The notes under the pieces were generated by a model. The model worked only from the letters and a program-made list of their open reading frames with translations, made no database searches and was not told the origin of the DNA. From NCBI GenBank assembly GCA_902579395.1, contig CACHGK010000001.1, positions 209,036-273,035 of the forward strand: 64,000 nucleotides of DNA. Reading direction: 5' to 3'. Both the position numbers and the translations under genes were made by a program. Below are positions 1 to 9,001 of this stretch, one piece after another (positions within the stretch are counted from its first letter, which is position 1; every line of letters starts with the position of its first letter). The DNA is from an uncultured Alphaproteobacteria bacterium (GTDB lineage: Bacteria > Pseudomonadota > Alphaproteobacteria > Methylaequorales > Methylaequoraceae).

Positions 1-1
1 A

Positions 2-208
2 CTTTATAGAGGTGCAGAGTATGCTGTTGACTTTCTACCCAAAATAAAAATAGAGCTAATAATCGATGACAGTCTTGTCGATGACGTAATTGAAGTAATT
101 AAAAGCAAAGCGCACACTGGAAGAATTGGCGATGGTAAAATTTTTATTTCAAGCGTAGACGATATTGTTAGAATCAGAACTGGAGAGACCGGTAAAAATG
201 CTATATAA
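2..208 (+). CDS. glnB: Nitrogen regulatory protein P-II, 3' part (5' end outside window)
   Basis: The frame is open from the window edge to TAA at 206-208 and encodes the last 68 residues of a PII protein. The T-loop motif YRGAEY is at the start; its last Tyr matches the uridylylated residue of the family. The C-terminal signature [10 protein letters not shown] is followed by VRIRTGE. PII senses glutamine and 2-oxoglutarate and controls glutamine synthetase through GlnD/GlnE. glnA follows 18 bp downstream on the same strand, the usual glnB-glnA operon. Assigning GlnB rather than GlnK rests on that neighbour. Confidence 0.95.
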   Translation, partial: LYRGAEYAVDFLPKIKIELIIDDSLVDDVIEVIKSKAHTGRIGDGKIFISSVDDIVRIRTGETGKNAI

Positions 209-226
209 ATTTTAAATGGAGGAAAT

Positions 227-1636
227 ATGAGTGACATAGCTAAAGTAATGAAAATGATTAAAGATAAGGAAGTTAAGTTTGTTGATCTTCGTTTTACTGA
301 TACAAAAGGTAAATGGCAGCATACAGCGCAAACTGTTGAAACAATAACTGAAGAAACTTTTAAGGATGGAATTATGTTTGATGGATCATCGATTGCTGGA
401 TGGAAAGACATACATGAAGCTGATATGATTCTAAAACCAGACCCCTCAACTGCCGTAATGGACCCTTTTACAGCACAACCACAATGCATTCTTTTTTGCG
501 ATGTAATTGAACCTGATGATGGAAAGCCTTATGCTTTGGACCCAAGAAGTACTGGTAAAAAAGCGGAAGCATATCTAAAAGAGTCTGGAATTGGAGACCA
601 GTGTTTTTTTGGTCCAGAAGCTGAATTTTTTATTTTTGATGATGTAAAGTGGGCAACTGATCAAGAATACACTTTTTTTAGTATTGATTCAGAAGAAGGG
701 CCCTATAACACAGGAACAGAAATGGAAGGTGGAAATATGGGTCATAGGCCAAAAGCTAAAGGTGGTTATTTTCCTGTTCCACCAGTTGATTCTGCTACCG
801 ATATAAGAGCAGAAATGGTATCAACAATGTCTGAGATGGGCCTAGATATGGAAAAACATCACCATGAAGTCGCGCCATCTCAACATGAACTTGGCATGAA
901 GTTTGGTTCATTAATTGAAAGTGCTGACAACCTTCAAAAATATAAATATGTAGCACATATGGTGGCACAGGCTTATGGTAAAACGGCGACATTCATGCCA
1001 AAACCGGTTTATAATGATAATGGATCGGGAATGCATGTTCATCAATCTGTGTGGAAATCAGGAAAATCCTTATTTGCAGGTGATGGTTATAATGGATTAT
1101 CTGATGAATGTCTCTACTATATTGGTGGTATCATTAAACATGCAAAAGCGATCAATGCCTTTTCTAATGCAACTACCAACAGCTATAAAAGACTTGTTCC
1201 AGGTTTTGAGGCTCCTATTTTACTTGCTTATTCTTTTAAAAATAGATCAGCTGCATGTAGAGTTCCTTATGTAAGCAGTCCAAAAGCTGCAAGATTTGAA
1301 GTCAGATTTGGTGATGCTTCAGGTAATCCATATTTTACCTTTGCTTCTATGCTTATGGCAGGGCTTGACGGAATCAAAAATAAAATTCATCCTGGAGAAG
1401 CCATGGATAAAGATTTGTATGCTCTTTCGGAAGAAGAACTTAAAGGTGTTCCTACGGTTTGCGGAAGTCTTAGAGAAGCTTTGAGCGCTTTGGATTCTGA
1501 TAGAGATTTTCTCAAAGAGGGCGACGTATTCAATGATAGCCTTATTGACGCGTACATAGCGCTAAAAATGGATGAAGTTATTCAATTTGAACAAACACCT
1601 CATCCTGTTGAATTTAAAATGTATTACTCGGTATAG
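227..1636 (+). CDS. glnA: Type I glutamine synthetase
   Basis: This cytoplasmic enzyme makes glutamine from glutamate, ammonia and ATP. Its 469 residues are the normal length for the dodecameric type I enzyme. The N-terminal FDGSSIAGW motif is near residue 51 and the ATP/metal region [10 protein letters not shown] near 263-272. Tyr398 in MDKDLYAL fits the adenylylation-site pattern, so GlnE control is likely (inference). The ATG at 227 has a strong GGAGG ribosome binding site. The gene lies 18 bp after glnB, and its 3' end faces the isochorismatase-like gene with a 12 bp gap. Confidence 0.98.
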   Translation: MSDIAKVMKMIKDKEVKFVDLRFTDTKGKWQHTAQTVETITEETFKDGIMFDGSSIAGWKDIHEADMILKPDPSTAVMDPFTAQPQCILFCDVIEPDDGKPYALDPRSTGKKAEAYLKESGIGDQCFFGPEAEFFIFDDVKWATDQEYTFFSIDSEEGPYNTGTEMEGGNMGHRPKAKGGYFPVPPVDSATDIRAEMVSTMSEMGLDMEKHHHEVAPSQHELGMKFGSLIESADNLQKYKYVAHMVAQAYGKTATFMPKPVYNDNGSGMHVHQSVWKSGKSLFAGDGYNGLSDECLYYIGGIIKHAKAINAFSNATTNSYKRLVPGFEAPILLAYSFKNRSAACRVPYVSSPKAARFEVRFGDASGNPYFTFASMLMAGLDGIKNKIHPGEAMDKDLYALSEEELKGVPTVCGSLREALSALDSDRDFLKEGDVFNDSLIDAYIALKMDEVIQFEQTPHPVEFKMYYSV

Positions 1637-1648
1637 TTGGTATTATTT

Positions 1649-2197
1649 TTATTTAATTAAATTTGAAAAGTCTTTGAAATGCTTATTATTTGAGTTCCTC
1701 AACAACTCAAATACTAGCATCTCAAAGCTTAAAACTATCACATCATTTTGTTGTAATCTTTGCAAACCTAAATCTTTATTAATTTTTGTTCGAGATCCAA
1801 CACATTCATTTACTACAAAAACATTATAGCCATATCTTCTAAGATCTAAAGCTGTTTGTAATATACATATGTGGGTTTCTATTCCACAAAGAATGACCTG
1901 TTTAGTTCTAATAAGATCCTCAATTGATTTTTTTTCATTAAACGGAAAACATGAAAATGAGGTTTTTTCTAATTTGTTACAGTTTAATGACTCAAGCACC
2001 TGCTTTAAACTCTGAACTGTAGGACCTAAACCTTTTGGATATTGCTCCGAGTATACAATTGGACATTTGATTTTTGAAAATACATTTAATGTTTTTAGTA
2101 GATATTCATTTAAAAGCTCAAAGTTGGCTATTTTGCAAAATAATTTCTCTTGAACATCAACTATTAATAATGAGCAATCTAAAGAATCAACTAACAT
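1649..2197 (-). CDS. Isochorismatase-like cysteine hydrolase
   Basis: This is a 182-residue single-domain protein of the isochorismatase/nicotinamidase-like superfamily. The usual catalytic triad is visible: Asp14 in LLIVDVQ, Lys78 in LEKTSF and Cys111 in GIETHICILQT. The substrate cannot be read from sequence; the length and GIETHIC motif resemble the YcaC-like group of unassigned hydrolases. I chose the ATG at 2197 over a TTG one codon upstream, because it forms a TGATG stop-start overlap with the peroxidase gene, which suggests translational coupling. Confidence 0.85.
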   Translation of the reverse strand: MLVDSLDCSLLIVDVQEKLFCKIANFELLNEYLLKTLNVFSKIKCPIVYSEQYPKGLGPTVQSLKQVLESLNCNKLEKTSFSCFPFNEKKSIEDLIRTKQVILCGIETHICILQTALDLRRYGYNVFVVNECVGSRTKINKDLGLQRLQQNDVIVLSFEMLVFELLRNSNNKHFKDFSNLIK

Positions 2198-2736
2198 CAA
2201 TTTTCAAATAAAGCAGTCTCAATTTGCTTTATTAAACCCTCAGAGGTTGGACTAGTCATTGATGAAAACCAATTGATTATTTGTCCATCCTTGCCGATTA
2301 GATACTTATGAAAATTCCATCTTGGTTGACCAATTACTGAGACATTATCATTAATCCATTTATATATGGGATGGGCGGCTTCCCCTTTAATCTTTTGTAT
2401 AGCAGACATCGGGAACTCTACGCCATATCTTATTTCACAGAACTGTTTAACATCTTCATCTTTGGATAACTCCTGGTTAAAATCATTTGTTGGCACACCA
2501 AAAACAACTAAACCATCTTCTTTGTATCTTTCGTAGATCTTCTGAAGACCAGAGTATTGGGGGGTAAATCCACATTTGGATGCAGTATTCACCAGAAGAA
2601 CTACTTTATTTTTATAGTCTGCAAAATTTATATTTTCGCCAGAAATTGATTCTATGGAAAAGTCATGAAATACTTTTTCAGAGGATTTTGAGTAAGAAAA
2701 AAACATTGTTGTTAAAATCAATAATAAAACTTTCAT
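2197..2736 (-). CDS. Glutathione-peroxidase-family thiol peroxidase, probably exported
   Basis: This 179-residue thioredoxin-fold peroxidase has the family motif NTASKCGFTPQY with the peroxidatic Cys at residue 55, then VPTNDF, and WNFHKYLIGKDG with the conserved Trp near the end. It is a Cys enzyme, not a selenoenzyme. Residues 1-17 are hydrophobic and look like a signal peptide, so it probably reduces peroxides in the periplasm (inference); many homologues are cytoplasmic. It is the first gene of a pair with the downstream hydrolase and diverges from the lipoprotein gene across 55 bp. Confidence 0.88.
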   Translation of the reverse strand: MKVLLLILTTMFFSYSKSSEKVFHDFSIESISGENINFADYKNKVVLLVNTASKCGFTPQYSGLQKIYERYKEDGLVVFGVPTNDFNQELSKDEDVKQFCEIRYGVEFPMSAIQKIKGEAAHPIYKWINDNVSVIGQPRWNFHKYLIGKDGQIINWFSSMTSPTSEGLIKQIETALFEN

Positions 2737-2758
2737 TATGATAATTTAATAAAAAATA

Positions 2759-2786
2759 TTGAAAAATAAAGTAATATTTCTAAAAT
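2759..2786 (+). promoter_or_regulatory. Promoter candidate for the lipoprotein gene, possibly leaderless
   Basis: TTGAAA (2759-2764) and TAAAAT (2781-2786) are separated by 16 bp. The ATG follows only 5 bp after the -10, so transcription would start at or next to the start codon. Read by eye only. Confidence 0.45.
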
Positions 2787-2791
2787 AAATC

Positions 2792-3211
2792 ATGTCTTTC
2801 TATAAATTATTATCAACTATAATTTTTTTTTTTCTAGCTTCATGCTCAAACGAAAATCTGGTTCCAGTAAAAGGGCCAGAAGGAGACCCGAACTTAGAAT
2901 TAAACTTTTCTCAATTTGATGATATACCTATACCAGTAAATTCAAAGCTGATAAGAGAAGATTCGATAATCATTTCCAGAAAAGTAGGTTGGTCAGGAAG
3001 ATTGGTTTTTGATACAAGTGAAAATCAGATTGAGGTTTTTGATTTTTTTAGAAACGAGTTGCCAAAGTTTGGGTGGAAGAAAATTTCAGAAATAAGTTCA
3101 GAAAGTAGTTTACTTAATTATCAAAATAATCAAAGATTCGCTTCAATACAAATTTTTGAAAAAACTCTTTTTGGATCAAAAGTAAAAATTACAGTTACTG
3201 AAATAGAATAA
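2792..3211 (+). CDS. Small lipoprotein of unknown function
   Basis: The 139-residue product begins with a hydrophobic segment ending in LASC, with the lipobox Cys at residue 18, so it should be lipidated and membrane anchored. The mature part has a short FDDIPIP segment, then alternating beta-like stretches (GRLVFD, FGWKKI, FASIQIF, VKITVTE). I recognise no catalytic residues and assign no function. It stands alone, divergent from the peroxidase gene, with 198 bp of non-coding DNA between it and the recombinase gene. It could be host sequence or cargo of a decayed element. Confidence 0.7.
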   Translation: MSFYKLLSTIIFFFLASCSNENLVPVKGPEGDPNLELNFSQFDDIPIPVNSKLIREDSIIISRKVGWSGRLVFDTSENQIEVFDFFRNELPKFGWKKISEISSESSLLNYQNNQRFASIQIFEKTLFGSKVKITVTEIE

Positions 3212-3409
3212 ATAAATAATAATTTGAATCAGTAAACCTTACTATAAGGAATATAAAATATTTCCCTTCTTTATGATAAGTTTACAGATGTAAATTCAAT
3301 CGAAATAAAAATCCCATCATTATTAATTAAAAAAACCATCTAATAACTCAAGCACTTGACTAGAGATTCAGAGGAAATTTTTAAACTTAGAATTTTATTA
3401 CATTATATT
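3212..3409. other. Intergenic region without a gene
   Basis: This AT-rich 198 bp lies between the convergent lipoprotein and recombinase genes. I see only a weak CCTTA-CTA-TAAGG hairpin near 3237. I looked here for a copy of the tRNA-Leu 3' end that could mark the far end of an integrated element and found none by eye. Confidence 0.5.
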
Positions 3410-4666
3410 TTATATATGGACCAATTGACTTAACCAGCTAGATTTTATATCGAATGATATATCATTGCTATAAAATGATTTTTTTTTCGCCAAACCAATT
3501 ACATCAGAAATAATTTGTTCAGGACAACCTATCTCTTTTAATCTTTCAATAAGTGTATACTTAAAAGAAATACAAGTTTTACCATCTGATAAATTTTTTA
3601 TTTTATCATTAAGTCTTTTCTCTATTGTTATAAAATTTTTCTTTTTACTTATGAAGGAATTGAAAAAGAATAAACTTGAGTCAGATATTCCAATTTTCTT
3701 AACAGTATGCAATGACAATCCAACTAAAGGAATCACTCTTCTCTTGTATATATTATTTATGGATCTTAATTTATTTGATCTGATAACAATGTATGGGTTA
3801 AACTTACTAATCTTAACATCTTCATTTGCAAGACCAATAATTTCATTGAAGGTGCATCCAGTATCATATATCATTCCACAAATTAATGCTAATACAGAAT
3901 CATTTTCGAGACAAAATTTTTTAATTTTAACGAGTTCATCTCTATCAAAAATTTGTCTATTGATAATTGATTTATTTTCTGGCCATTTAAGACTAGAAAA
4001 AGGGTTTCTCTTGTCGATTGAATAATTCTTAAAAATTACATTAAATAGGTTTTGAATATTGGATTGATTTCTTTTTCCTGTAGAAATTTTATTCATATTA
4101 ACAAATTGATCCCTAAAGTTTTTAGCATCAATTGAAGAGTATTCTGTTAAACACTTGTCTCCACAAAACTTAATCATCATACTGACTGATTTTTTTATTG
4201 ATTTTGATTTCTTTGATTCTATTGAAACTCTTTTTAAATTAAGGTAAGCGTATAAAGCATGACTTAATTTAGGAAGTTTCTTTTCTTCATCTAAAATTAA
4301 ATGATCTAATGAATGTTTAAAACTACCAGAATCCTGGTTCTTATAATGATCAATTAATTCCTTCTTGGAATACAATACGTGATCCATTAAATACTCATAA
4401 TCATCAATAAATTCTAATGAATATTTTCTTATGTCTATCCTTTTTTGTCCAAAAATTTTTTTTAAATATGTATCAGAATTTTTTTCAATTTCATTGAACA
4501 TTTTCTTGTGTTCTAAGGCTTGAAGCTTTGCTCTTTTGACCGCTGTTGGAATTTTATTGGTTTTGAGAGAGATTTTTAATGTTGATTTTCCAAGAATATT
4601 TATCAATTTATTTGGAATAGCCCTTTGATACCAATACTGATTACCATGTCTGTAGATATATTTCAT
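3410..4666 (-). CDS. Degenerate tyrosine recombinase (integrase-like) beside tRNA-Leu
   Basis: From the ATG at 4666 this is an intact 418-residue protein. The N-terminal segment KYIYRHGNQYWYQRAIP resembles the DUF6538 arm domain of phage-type integrases. A SAM-like core-binding segment and the catalytic domain follow. In the catalytic domain most active-site residues are changed: the Arg of TGxR is Thr272 (TGCTFNEI), the HxxR box reads ISFK (Ile366, Lys369), and the last His is Leu392 (IGLAKK). A Lys in KRRVIPL and a candidate Tyr399 remain. Strand transfer is therefore doubtful, yet there are no stops or frameshifts. The frame stays open for 19 more codons into the tRNA, but the usual integrase start KYIYR supports 4666. 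The gene starts 12 nt after the tRNA CCA, the normal place for an integrase at a tRNA attachment site. Confidence 0.8.
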   Translation of the reverse strand: MKYIYRHGNQYWYQRAIPNKLINILGKSTLKISLKTNKIPTAVKRAKLQALEHKKMFNEIEKNSDTYLKKIFGQKRIDIRKYSLEFIDDYEYLMDHVLYSKKELIDHYKNQDSGSFKHSLDHLILDEEKKLPKLSHALYAYLNLKRVSIESKKSKSIKKSVSMMIKFCGDKCLTEYSSIDAKNFRDQFVNMNKISTGKRNQSNIQNLFNVIFKNYSIDKRNPFSSLKWPENKSIINRQIFDRDELVKIKKFCLENDSVLALICGMIYDTGCTFNEIIGLANEDVKISKFNPYIVIRSNKLRSINNIYKRRVIPLVGLSLHTVKKIGISDSSLFFFNSFISKKKNFITIEKRLNDKIKNLSDGKTCISFKYTLIERLKEIGCPEQIISDVIGLAKKKSFYSNDISFDIKSSWLSQLVHI

Positions 4667-4678
4667 TTCTAAAACTTT

Positions 4679-4766
4679 TGGTGCGGTCGAGAAGACTCGA
4701 ACTTCCACAGGCAATTTGCCCACAACGACCTCAACGTTGCGCGTCTACCAGTTCCGCCACGACCGC
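4679..4766 (-). tRNA. tRNA-Leu (GAG)
   Basis: Read on the minus strand, the 7-bp acceptor stem is GCGGTCG with CGACCGC, the anticodon loop TTGAGGT gives GAG, there is a long variable arm (GGC/GCC stem) as expected for Leu, and the T-loop is TTCGAGT. Discriminator A and an encoded CCA end the 88 nt gene. It lies 10 bp after pccA and 12 bp before the recombinase gene. Confidence 0.95.
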
Positions 4767-4776
4767 TTAATAATTC

Positions 4777-6765
4777 TTAATCAAATTCAAGAATAATCTG
4801 ATCAACTTCCAAACTATCTCCTTCTTTGCAATTTATTGTTTTTATTTTAGTTTTTTTCTCGGCTTTTATTATGTTTTCCATTTTCATTGCCTCGATAATT
4901 GCTAAAGGTTGATTCTCCTCAATAACCTGATTTTCTTTAACAAGAATAGAAACCAATAAACCTGGCATAGGTGCCATTAAGAATTTTGACTTGTCTTCTT
5001 TTTTTCTAGGTATCATAATTTTATTCAGTTCAGAGTGCCTTTCCGACAAAACTAAAATATTATGTAGTGCACCTTTATGATTTATTAAAAACCTTGGACC
5101 ATTTCTTTTAATACTAAAATAGGAAAGATTGTTATCAATAATTGCTGAAAAAAGTGGATAACCGATATTCCAATTACTTTTTAAATTAAAATACTTTTTA
5201 TTAACATAAATATCATAACTTTTATTAAAATTATTGAAAGAAATAGACGCATCATAACTTTTATTTTCATCAATAACACACCAATTATTATCTACGGTTT
5301 TATTAAACCCCTTAAGTTGATTTGAAATTGAAGCTGCTCTAAGCAAGTACTTATAATTTACAAATGTAGCAACTGCATAAAGCTGCATTTGATGACTTAC
5401 CTCCGTTTTAAATGAATCGTATCCACTTGGATAGTTTTCAGCAATAAATGATGTTGAGTAGTTACCGTTATAAAACTTAGGATTTTGCAAGATATCAGAA
5501 AGAAAATCTCTATTTGTTTTTACACCTTCGATAAAATACTTGTCCAACGCATTTATCATTTCAGAAATTGTATCTTTCCTATTTTTAGTATACGCACATA
5601 ACTTCGAAATCATTGGATCATAAAACATACTTATCTCTGAGCCCTCAACTACTCCAGAATCTACTCTAGTACTTTTACCTCTTGGTTCGATGTATCTAGT
5701 AAGTCTTCCAATAGATGGTAGAAAATTTTTTGACGAGTCCTCTGCATATATCCTACATTCAATTGCTGATCCACTAAATTTTACGTCATTTTGCCGTAAA
5801 GATAATTTTTCACCTGAAGCTACTCTTATCATCTGCTCAACAAGATCTATTCCAGTAACTAGTTCAGTAACTGGATGTTCAACTTGAAGCCTTGTATTCA
5901 TTTCTAGAAAATAAAAATTCTTATCTTTATCTACAACAAACTCAACCGTACCTGCTGAATAGTATCCAACTGCTTTCGCTAGCTGAATTGCCTGACTAAC
6001 CATCTTTTCTCTTAATTTCTCATCAACAAAAATACTTGGCGCCTCCTCTATTACTTTTTGATGTCTTCTTTGAATAGAACATTCTCTTTCACCTAGGTGA
6101 ATAAAATTGCCAAACTGATCCCCCAAGACTTGAATTTCAATATGTTTTGGAAATTCTATAAACTTTTCAATGAATACTCTATCATCGCCAAAACTTGACT
6201 TAGCCTCATTTATTGCTGAATTAAAATTATCCTTAAGCTCAGATTCATTAAAAGCAATTCTCATGCCCTTGCCGCCACCTCCAGCGGAGGCTTTAACCAT
6301 AAGTGGATAACCAATCTCTTTAGCCTGCTTTATAGCTTCATTAATATTCGGAACAATCTCTAAACCACCAGGGACAACTGACACACCAGCTGACTTTGCA
6401 ATCTTTTTTGATTCAATCTTATCACCCATCGAGGAAATTGCTTCACTTGGAGGACCAATAAAAATTTTTCCAATTTTTTGTACCTCATCTCTAAAATTAA
6501 CATTCTCAGACAAAAAACCATATCCTGGGTGTACTGCTTCAGCACCTGTTTTTTTAATTGCATCAATTATTTTGTTAATAATTAGGTAGCTTTCCGCGGA
6601 TGTATTGCCACCAATATTCAGATACTCATCAGCCATATTCACATGTGGAGCATTTAAATCTGGATCAGAACAAATTGATACTGTTTTTATACCCATTTTT
6701 CTCGCAGTTTTAATTATTCTACAAGCAATTTCGCCCCTATTTGCAATCAAGATTTTTTTTAGCAT
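4777..6765 (-). CDS. pccA: Propionyl-CoA carboxylase alpha subunit (biotin carboxylase + biotin carrier)
   Basis: This 662-residue subunit carboxylates biotin with ATP and bicarbonate and passes the carboxyl group to PccB, turning propionyl-CoA into methylmalonyl-CoA. The N-terminal biotin carboxylase core starts LKKILIANRGEIACRI; the ATP-grasp loop ASAGGGGKGMRI is near residue 160 and EMNTRLQVEHPVTE near 290. The C-terminal biotinyl domain carries EAMKM with the biotin-accepting Lys628. The region between should be the BT domain that contacts PccB. pccB ends 1 bp upstream, so they form one operon. Acetyl-CoA or methylcrotonyl-CoA carboxylase is the alternative, but PccB argues for propionyl-CoA. 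Confidence 0.93.
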   Translation of the reverse strand: MLKKILIANRGEIACRIIKTARKMGIKTVSICSDPDLNAPHVNMADEYLNIGGNTSAESYLIINKIIDAIKKTGAEAVHPGYGFLSENVNFRDEVQKIGKIFIGPPSEAISSMGDKIESKKIAKSAGVSVVPGGLEIVPNINEAIKQAKEIGYPLMVKASAGGGGKGMRIAFNESELKDNFNSAINEAKSSFGDDRVFIEKFIEFPKHIEIQVLGDQFGNFIHLGERECSIQRRHQKVIEEAPSIFVDEKLREKMVSQAIQLAKAVGYYSAGTVEFVVDKDKNFYFLEMNTRLQVEHPVTELVTGIDLVEQMIRVASGEKLSLRQNDVKFSGSAIECRIYAEDSSKNFLPSIGRLTRYIEPRGKSTRVDSGVVEGSEISMFYDPMISKLCAYTKNRKDTISEMINALDKYFIEGVKTNRDFLSDILQNPKFYNGNYSTSFIAENYPSGYDSFKTEVSHQMQLYAVATFVNYKYLLRAASISNQLKGFNKTVDNNWCVIDENKSYDASISFNNFNKSYDIYVNKKYFNLKSNWNIGYPLFSAIIDNNLSYFSIKRNGPRFLINHKGALHNILVLSERHSELNKIMIPRKKEDKSKFLMAPMPGLLVSILVKENQVIEENQPLAIIEAMKMENIIKAEKKTKIKTINCKEGDSLEVDQIILEFD

Positions 6766-6766
6766 A

Positions 6767-8299
6767 TTACAGTGGAATATTATCGTGTTTTTTCCAGGGA
6801 TTATTAAGTTTCTTATTTTTCAACATCTCAAGTGATCTACATATTCTCATTCTTGTACTGTTTGGCATTATCACATCGTCAATAAAACCTCTACTTCCTG
6901 CTATGAAAGGATTAGCTAATTTTTCTCTATACTCGTTCGTTTTCTTTTCAATCTTCTTCTTATCTCCGATTTCACCTCTAAAAATGATTTCAACAGCACC
7001 TTTAGGTCCCATTACAGCAATTTCTGCTTGAGGCCATGCATAATTAACGTCACCTCGTAAATGTTTTGAGCTCATGACGTCATAAGCACCGCCGTATGCC
7101 TTTCTCGTGATTATAGTGATCTTTGGCACTGTTGCTTCTGCAAAGGCGAATAATAACTTAGCTCCATGTTTAATGATTCCATTATACTCCTGAGAAGTAC
7201 CTGGTAAAAAACCTGGGACATCAACAAAAGTTATAATAGGAATATTAAAACAATCACAAAACCTTACAAATCTTGCAGCTTTTCTAGAAGAATTATTATC
7301 TAAACAACCAGCCAAAACCATGGGTTGATTTGCAACTATTCCAACTGGCGAACCTGACATTCTAGCAAAACCAGTTATTATATTGGCGGCATAATCTGGT
7401 TGAGTTTCAAAAAAATCTCTATCATCAACAACTTTTGTAATCAATTCTTTCATGTCATAGGGTTTATTTGGATTTTCTGGAATCAGAGTATCAAGTGAAA
7501 GCTCAATTCTATCAACAGGGTCGTCAGATTTTCGAATAGGTGGCATTTCTTTGTTTGATGAAGGTAGAAAGCCCATGAATCTTCTTAACTGAAATAAAGC
7601 CTCAACATCGTTATCAAAAGCTAAATCAGCAACTCCAGATTTTTTTGTATGAGTTGAGGCTCCTCCTAATTCTTCGTGACTAACTTCTTCATGTGTTACA
7701 GTCTTAAGAACGTCAGGACCAGTTACAAACATATAGGAAGTATCTTTAACCATAAATATAAAATCAGTCATTGCAGGACTATAAACAGCTCCACCAGCGC
7801 AAGGTCCCATAATCACTGATATCTGCGGAATTACTCCGGATGAGAGAACATTTCTTTGGAAAACCTCAGCGTAACCAGCTAAAGAGGCAACTCCTTCTTG
7901 GATTCTAGCTCCACCAGAGTCATTTAAGCCGATCACTGGTGCGCCTACTTGAAGTGCCTTATCCATAATCTTAGAAATTTTTTCTGCATGTGATTCTGAC
8001 AAAGAACCTCCAAAAACAGTAAAATCTTGACTAAATACAAAAGTTAACCTCCCGTTGATCGTCCCATATCCGGTAACCACACCGTCTCCAGGTATTTTCT
8101 GTTTTTCCATATCAAATTCAGAACACCTATGTTCAACAAACATATCCCATTCCTCAAATGTTCCCTCATCTAATAATATCTCTATTCTCTCCCTCGAAGT
8201 TAGTTTACCTTTTTTATGTTGACTGTCTCTTCTATTATTTCCTCCACCAAGAATTGCCTGATTTCTTTTTGAATCTAATTTTTTTAAGATTTCTCTCAT
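6767..8299 (-). CDS. pccB: Propionyl-CoA carboxylase beta subunit (carboxyltransferase)
   Basis: The 510-residue carboxyltransferase has two crotonase-fold halves. The N-terminal half has GGARIQEGV and [16 protein letters not shown]; the C-terminal half has [19 protein letters not shown] and [13 protein letters not shown], closely matching well-characterised PccB proteins. With PccA it makes methylmalonyl-CoA in the breakdown of odd-chain fatty acids and branched amino acids. The next step normally needs B12-dependent methylmalonyl-CoA mutase, which is not in this window but fits the B12 uptake locus at 43.7-46.7 kb. It sits 33 bp after the ATP12-family gene. Confidence 0.95.
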   Translation of the reverse strand: MREILKKLDSKRNQAILGGGNNRRDSQHKKGKLTSRERIEILLDEGTFEEWDMFVEHRCSEFDMEKQKIPGDGVVTGYGTINGRLTFVFSQDFTVFGGSLSESHAEKISKIMDKALQVGAPVIGLNDSGGARIQEGVASLAGYAEVFQRNVLSSGVIPQISVIMGPCAGGAVYSPAMTDFIFMVKDTSYMFVTGPDVLKTVTHEEVSHEELGGASTHTKKSGVADLAFDNDVEALFQLRRFMGFLPSSNKEMPPIRKSDDPVDRIELSLDTLIPENPNKPYDMKELITKVVDDRDFFETQPDYAANIITGFARMSGSPVGIVANQPMVLAGCLDNNSSRKAARFVRFCDCFNIPIITFVDVPGFLPGTSQEYNGIIKHGAKLLFAFAEATVPKITIITRKAYGGAYDVMSSKHLRGDVNYAWPQAEIAVMGPKGAVEIIFRGEIGDKKKIEKKTNEYREKLANPFIAGSRGFIDDVIMPNSTRMRICRSLEMLKNKKLNNPWKKHDNIPL

Positions 8300-8332
8300 A
8301 ATTAACCTTTTTTAATAATATTTATAAACTAA

Positions 8333-9001
8333 TTAGTTTGCATTTTTAAAGAAAATTGAAATTTTTTTTAAAGTATTGTAAAAATTTTTATCAATATTTT
8401 CTTGTTCCGGCACAACACCCCATCTCTTTTGTTGGTAATTATACTCCATGTTTGTCAATTTAAACAATGTATTATAATTGATGTCTTTCATCACAAAAAA
8501 ATAACTTAGAATAACTGATTTAGTAAGTGTTGCTAATTTAAATAACACTGTCAAATTATAATTATCTAATTTATCCAAAAAAAGATAAAATTTTTTACTC
8601 TTGATCTTTGATGATTTCGAAAATGAACTAATAATTGCAAGATTTGATTTAAAACATTTATCAAATTTTTCCATAAAGGGATTAAGTTTTTTATTCATTT
8701 GTATTATTAGCTCTTTTTCTTCAAAACATCTAAATAAAACTATATCAAAATTTAAAATTTCTATGATTTTTTTTTTTATTCTCTTTTTTTCTTCAAACTT
8801 TAAATTACATGAAAAATTTGTAAGATTCATAATAGAACTTGGATCTTTATAATAATTATTATTCTTAATTTCTCTGACAATTAAATTTGCATGCTTTTTT
8901 TTTTTTACTTCTAGTAAACTTCCATTTGGAGTTGTTAAAAAAATTTCATCATCATTTTTAAAAATATACTTATCTTCTAGTTTAATAATCCGAACTAACA
9001 T
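8333..9001 (-). CDS. ATP12-family F1 ATPase assembly chaperone
   Basis: This 222-residue protein matches the ATP12 layout: an N-terminal beta-rich part with TPNGSLLEV, a middle segment FDIVLFRCFEEKELI, and a helical C-terminus ending in YQQKRWGVVPEQE, which corresponds to the conserved Gln/Trp-Gly region. In mitochondria ATP12 binds the F1 alpha subunit during assembly; the bacterial role is presumed the same. It is very AT-rich and Lys/Asn/Phe rich, so similarity is weak outside these motifs. It starts directly at the end of the RluC gene, a pairing common in Alphaproteobacteria. Confidence 0.75.
   Translation of the reverse strand: MLVRIIKLEDKYIFKNDDEIFLTTPNGSLLEVKKKKHANLIVREIKNNNYYKDPSSIMNLTNFSCNLKFEEKKRIKKKIIEILNFDIVLFRCFEEKELIIQMNKKLNPFMEKFDKCFKSNLAIISSFSKSSKIKSKKFYLFLDKLDNYNLTVLFKLATLTKSVILSYFFVMKDINYNTLFKLTNMEYNYQQKRWGVVPEQENIDKNFYNTLKKISIFFKNAN

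Noticed and set aside
4-489. 161-codon minus-strand frame opposite glnB and the start of glnA
   Set aside because: It is antisense to two certain genes, has no family motifs and no ribosome binding site; such shadows are common in AT-rich DNA.
1637-3409. Second attachment site (tRNA-Leu 3' end copy) to delimit an integrated element
   Set aside because: No copy of the tRNA-Leu 3' end was seen by eye on either strand, so no element boundaries are claimed.
3651-4025. 124-codon plus-strand frame inside the integrase-like gene
   Set aside because: Antisense to a gene with recognisable domains; no independent support.
3410-4666. Calling the integrase-like gene a pseudogene
   Set aside because: There is no stop, frameshift or truncation; only active-site residues are changed, so I kept it as a coding gene with doubtful activity.
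4667-4723. 19 extra N-terminal codons for the integrase-like gene
   Set aside because: They read through the tRNA-Leu 3' half, and the family N-terminus begins at KYIYR.
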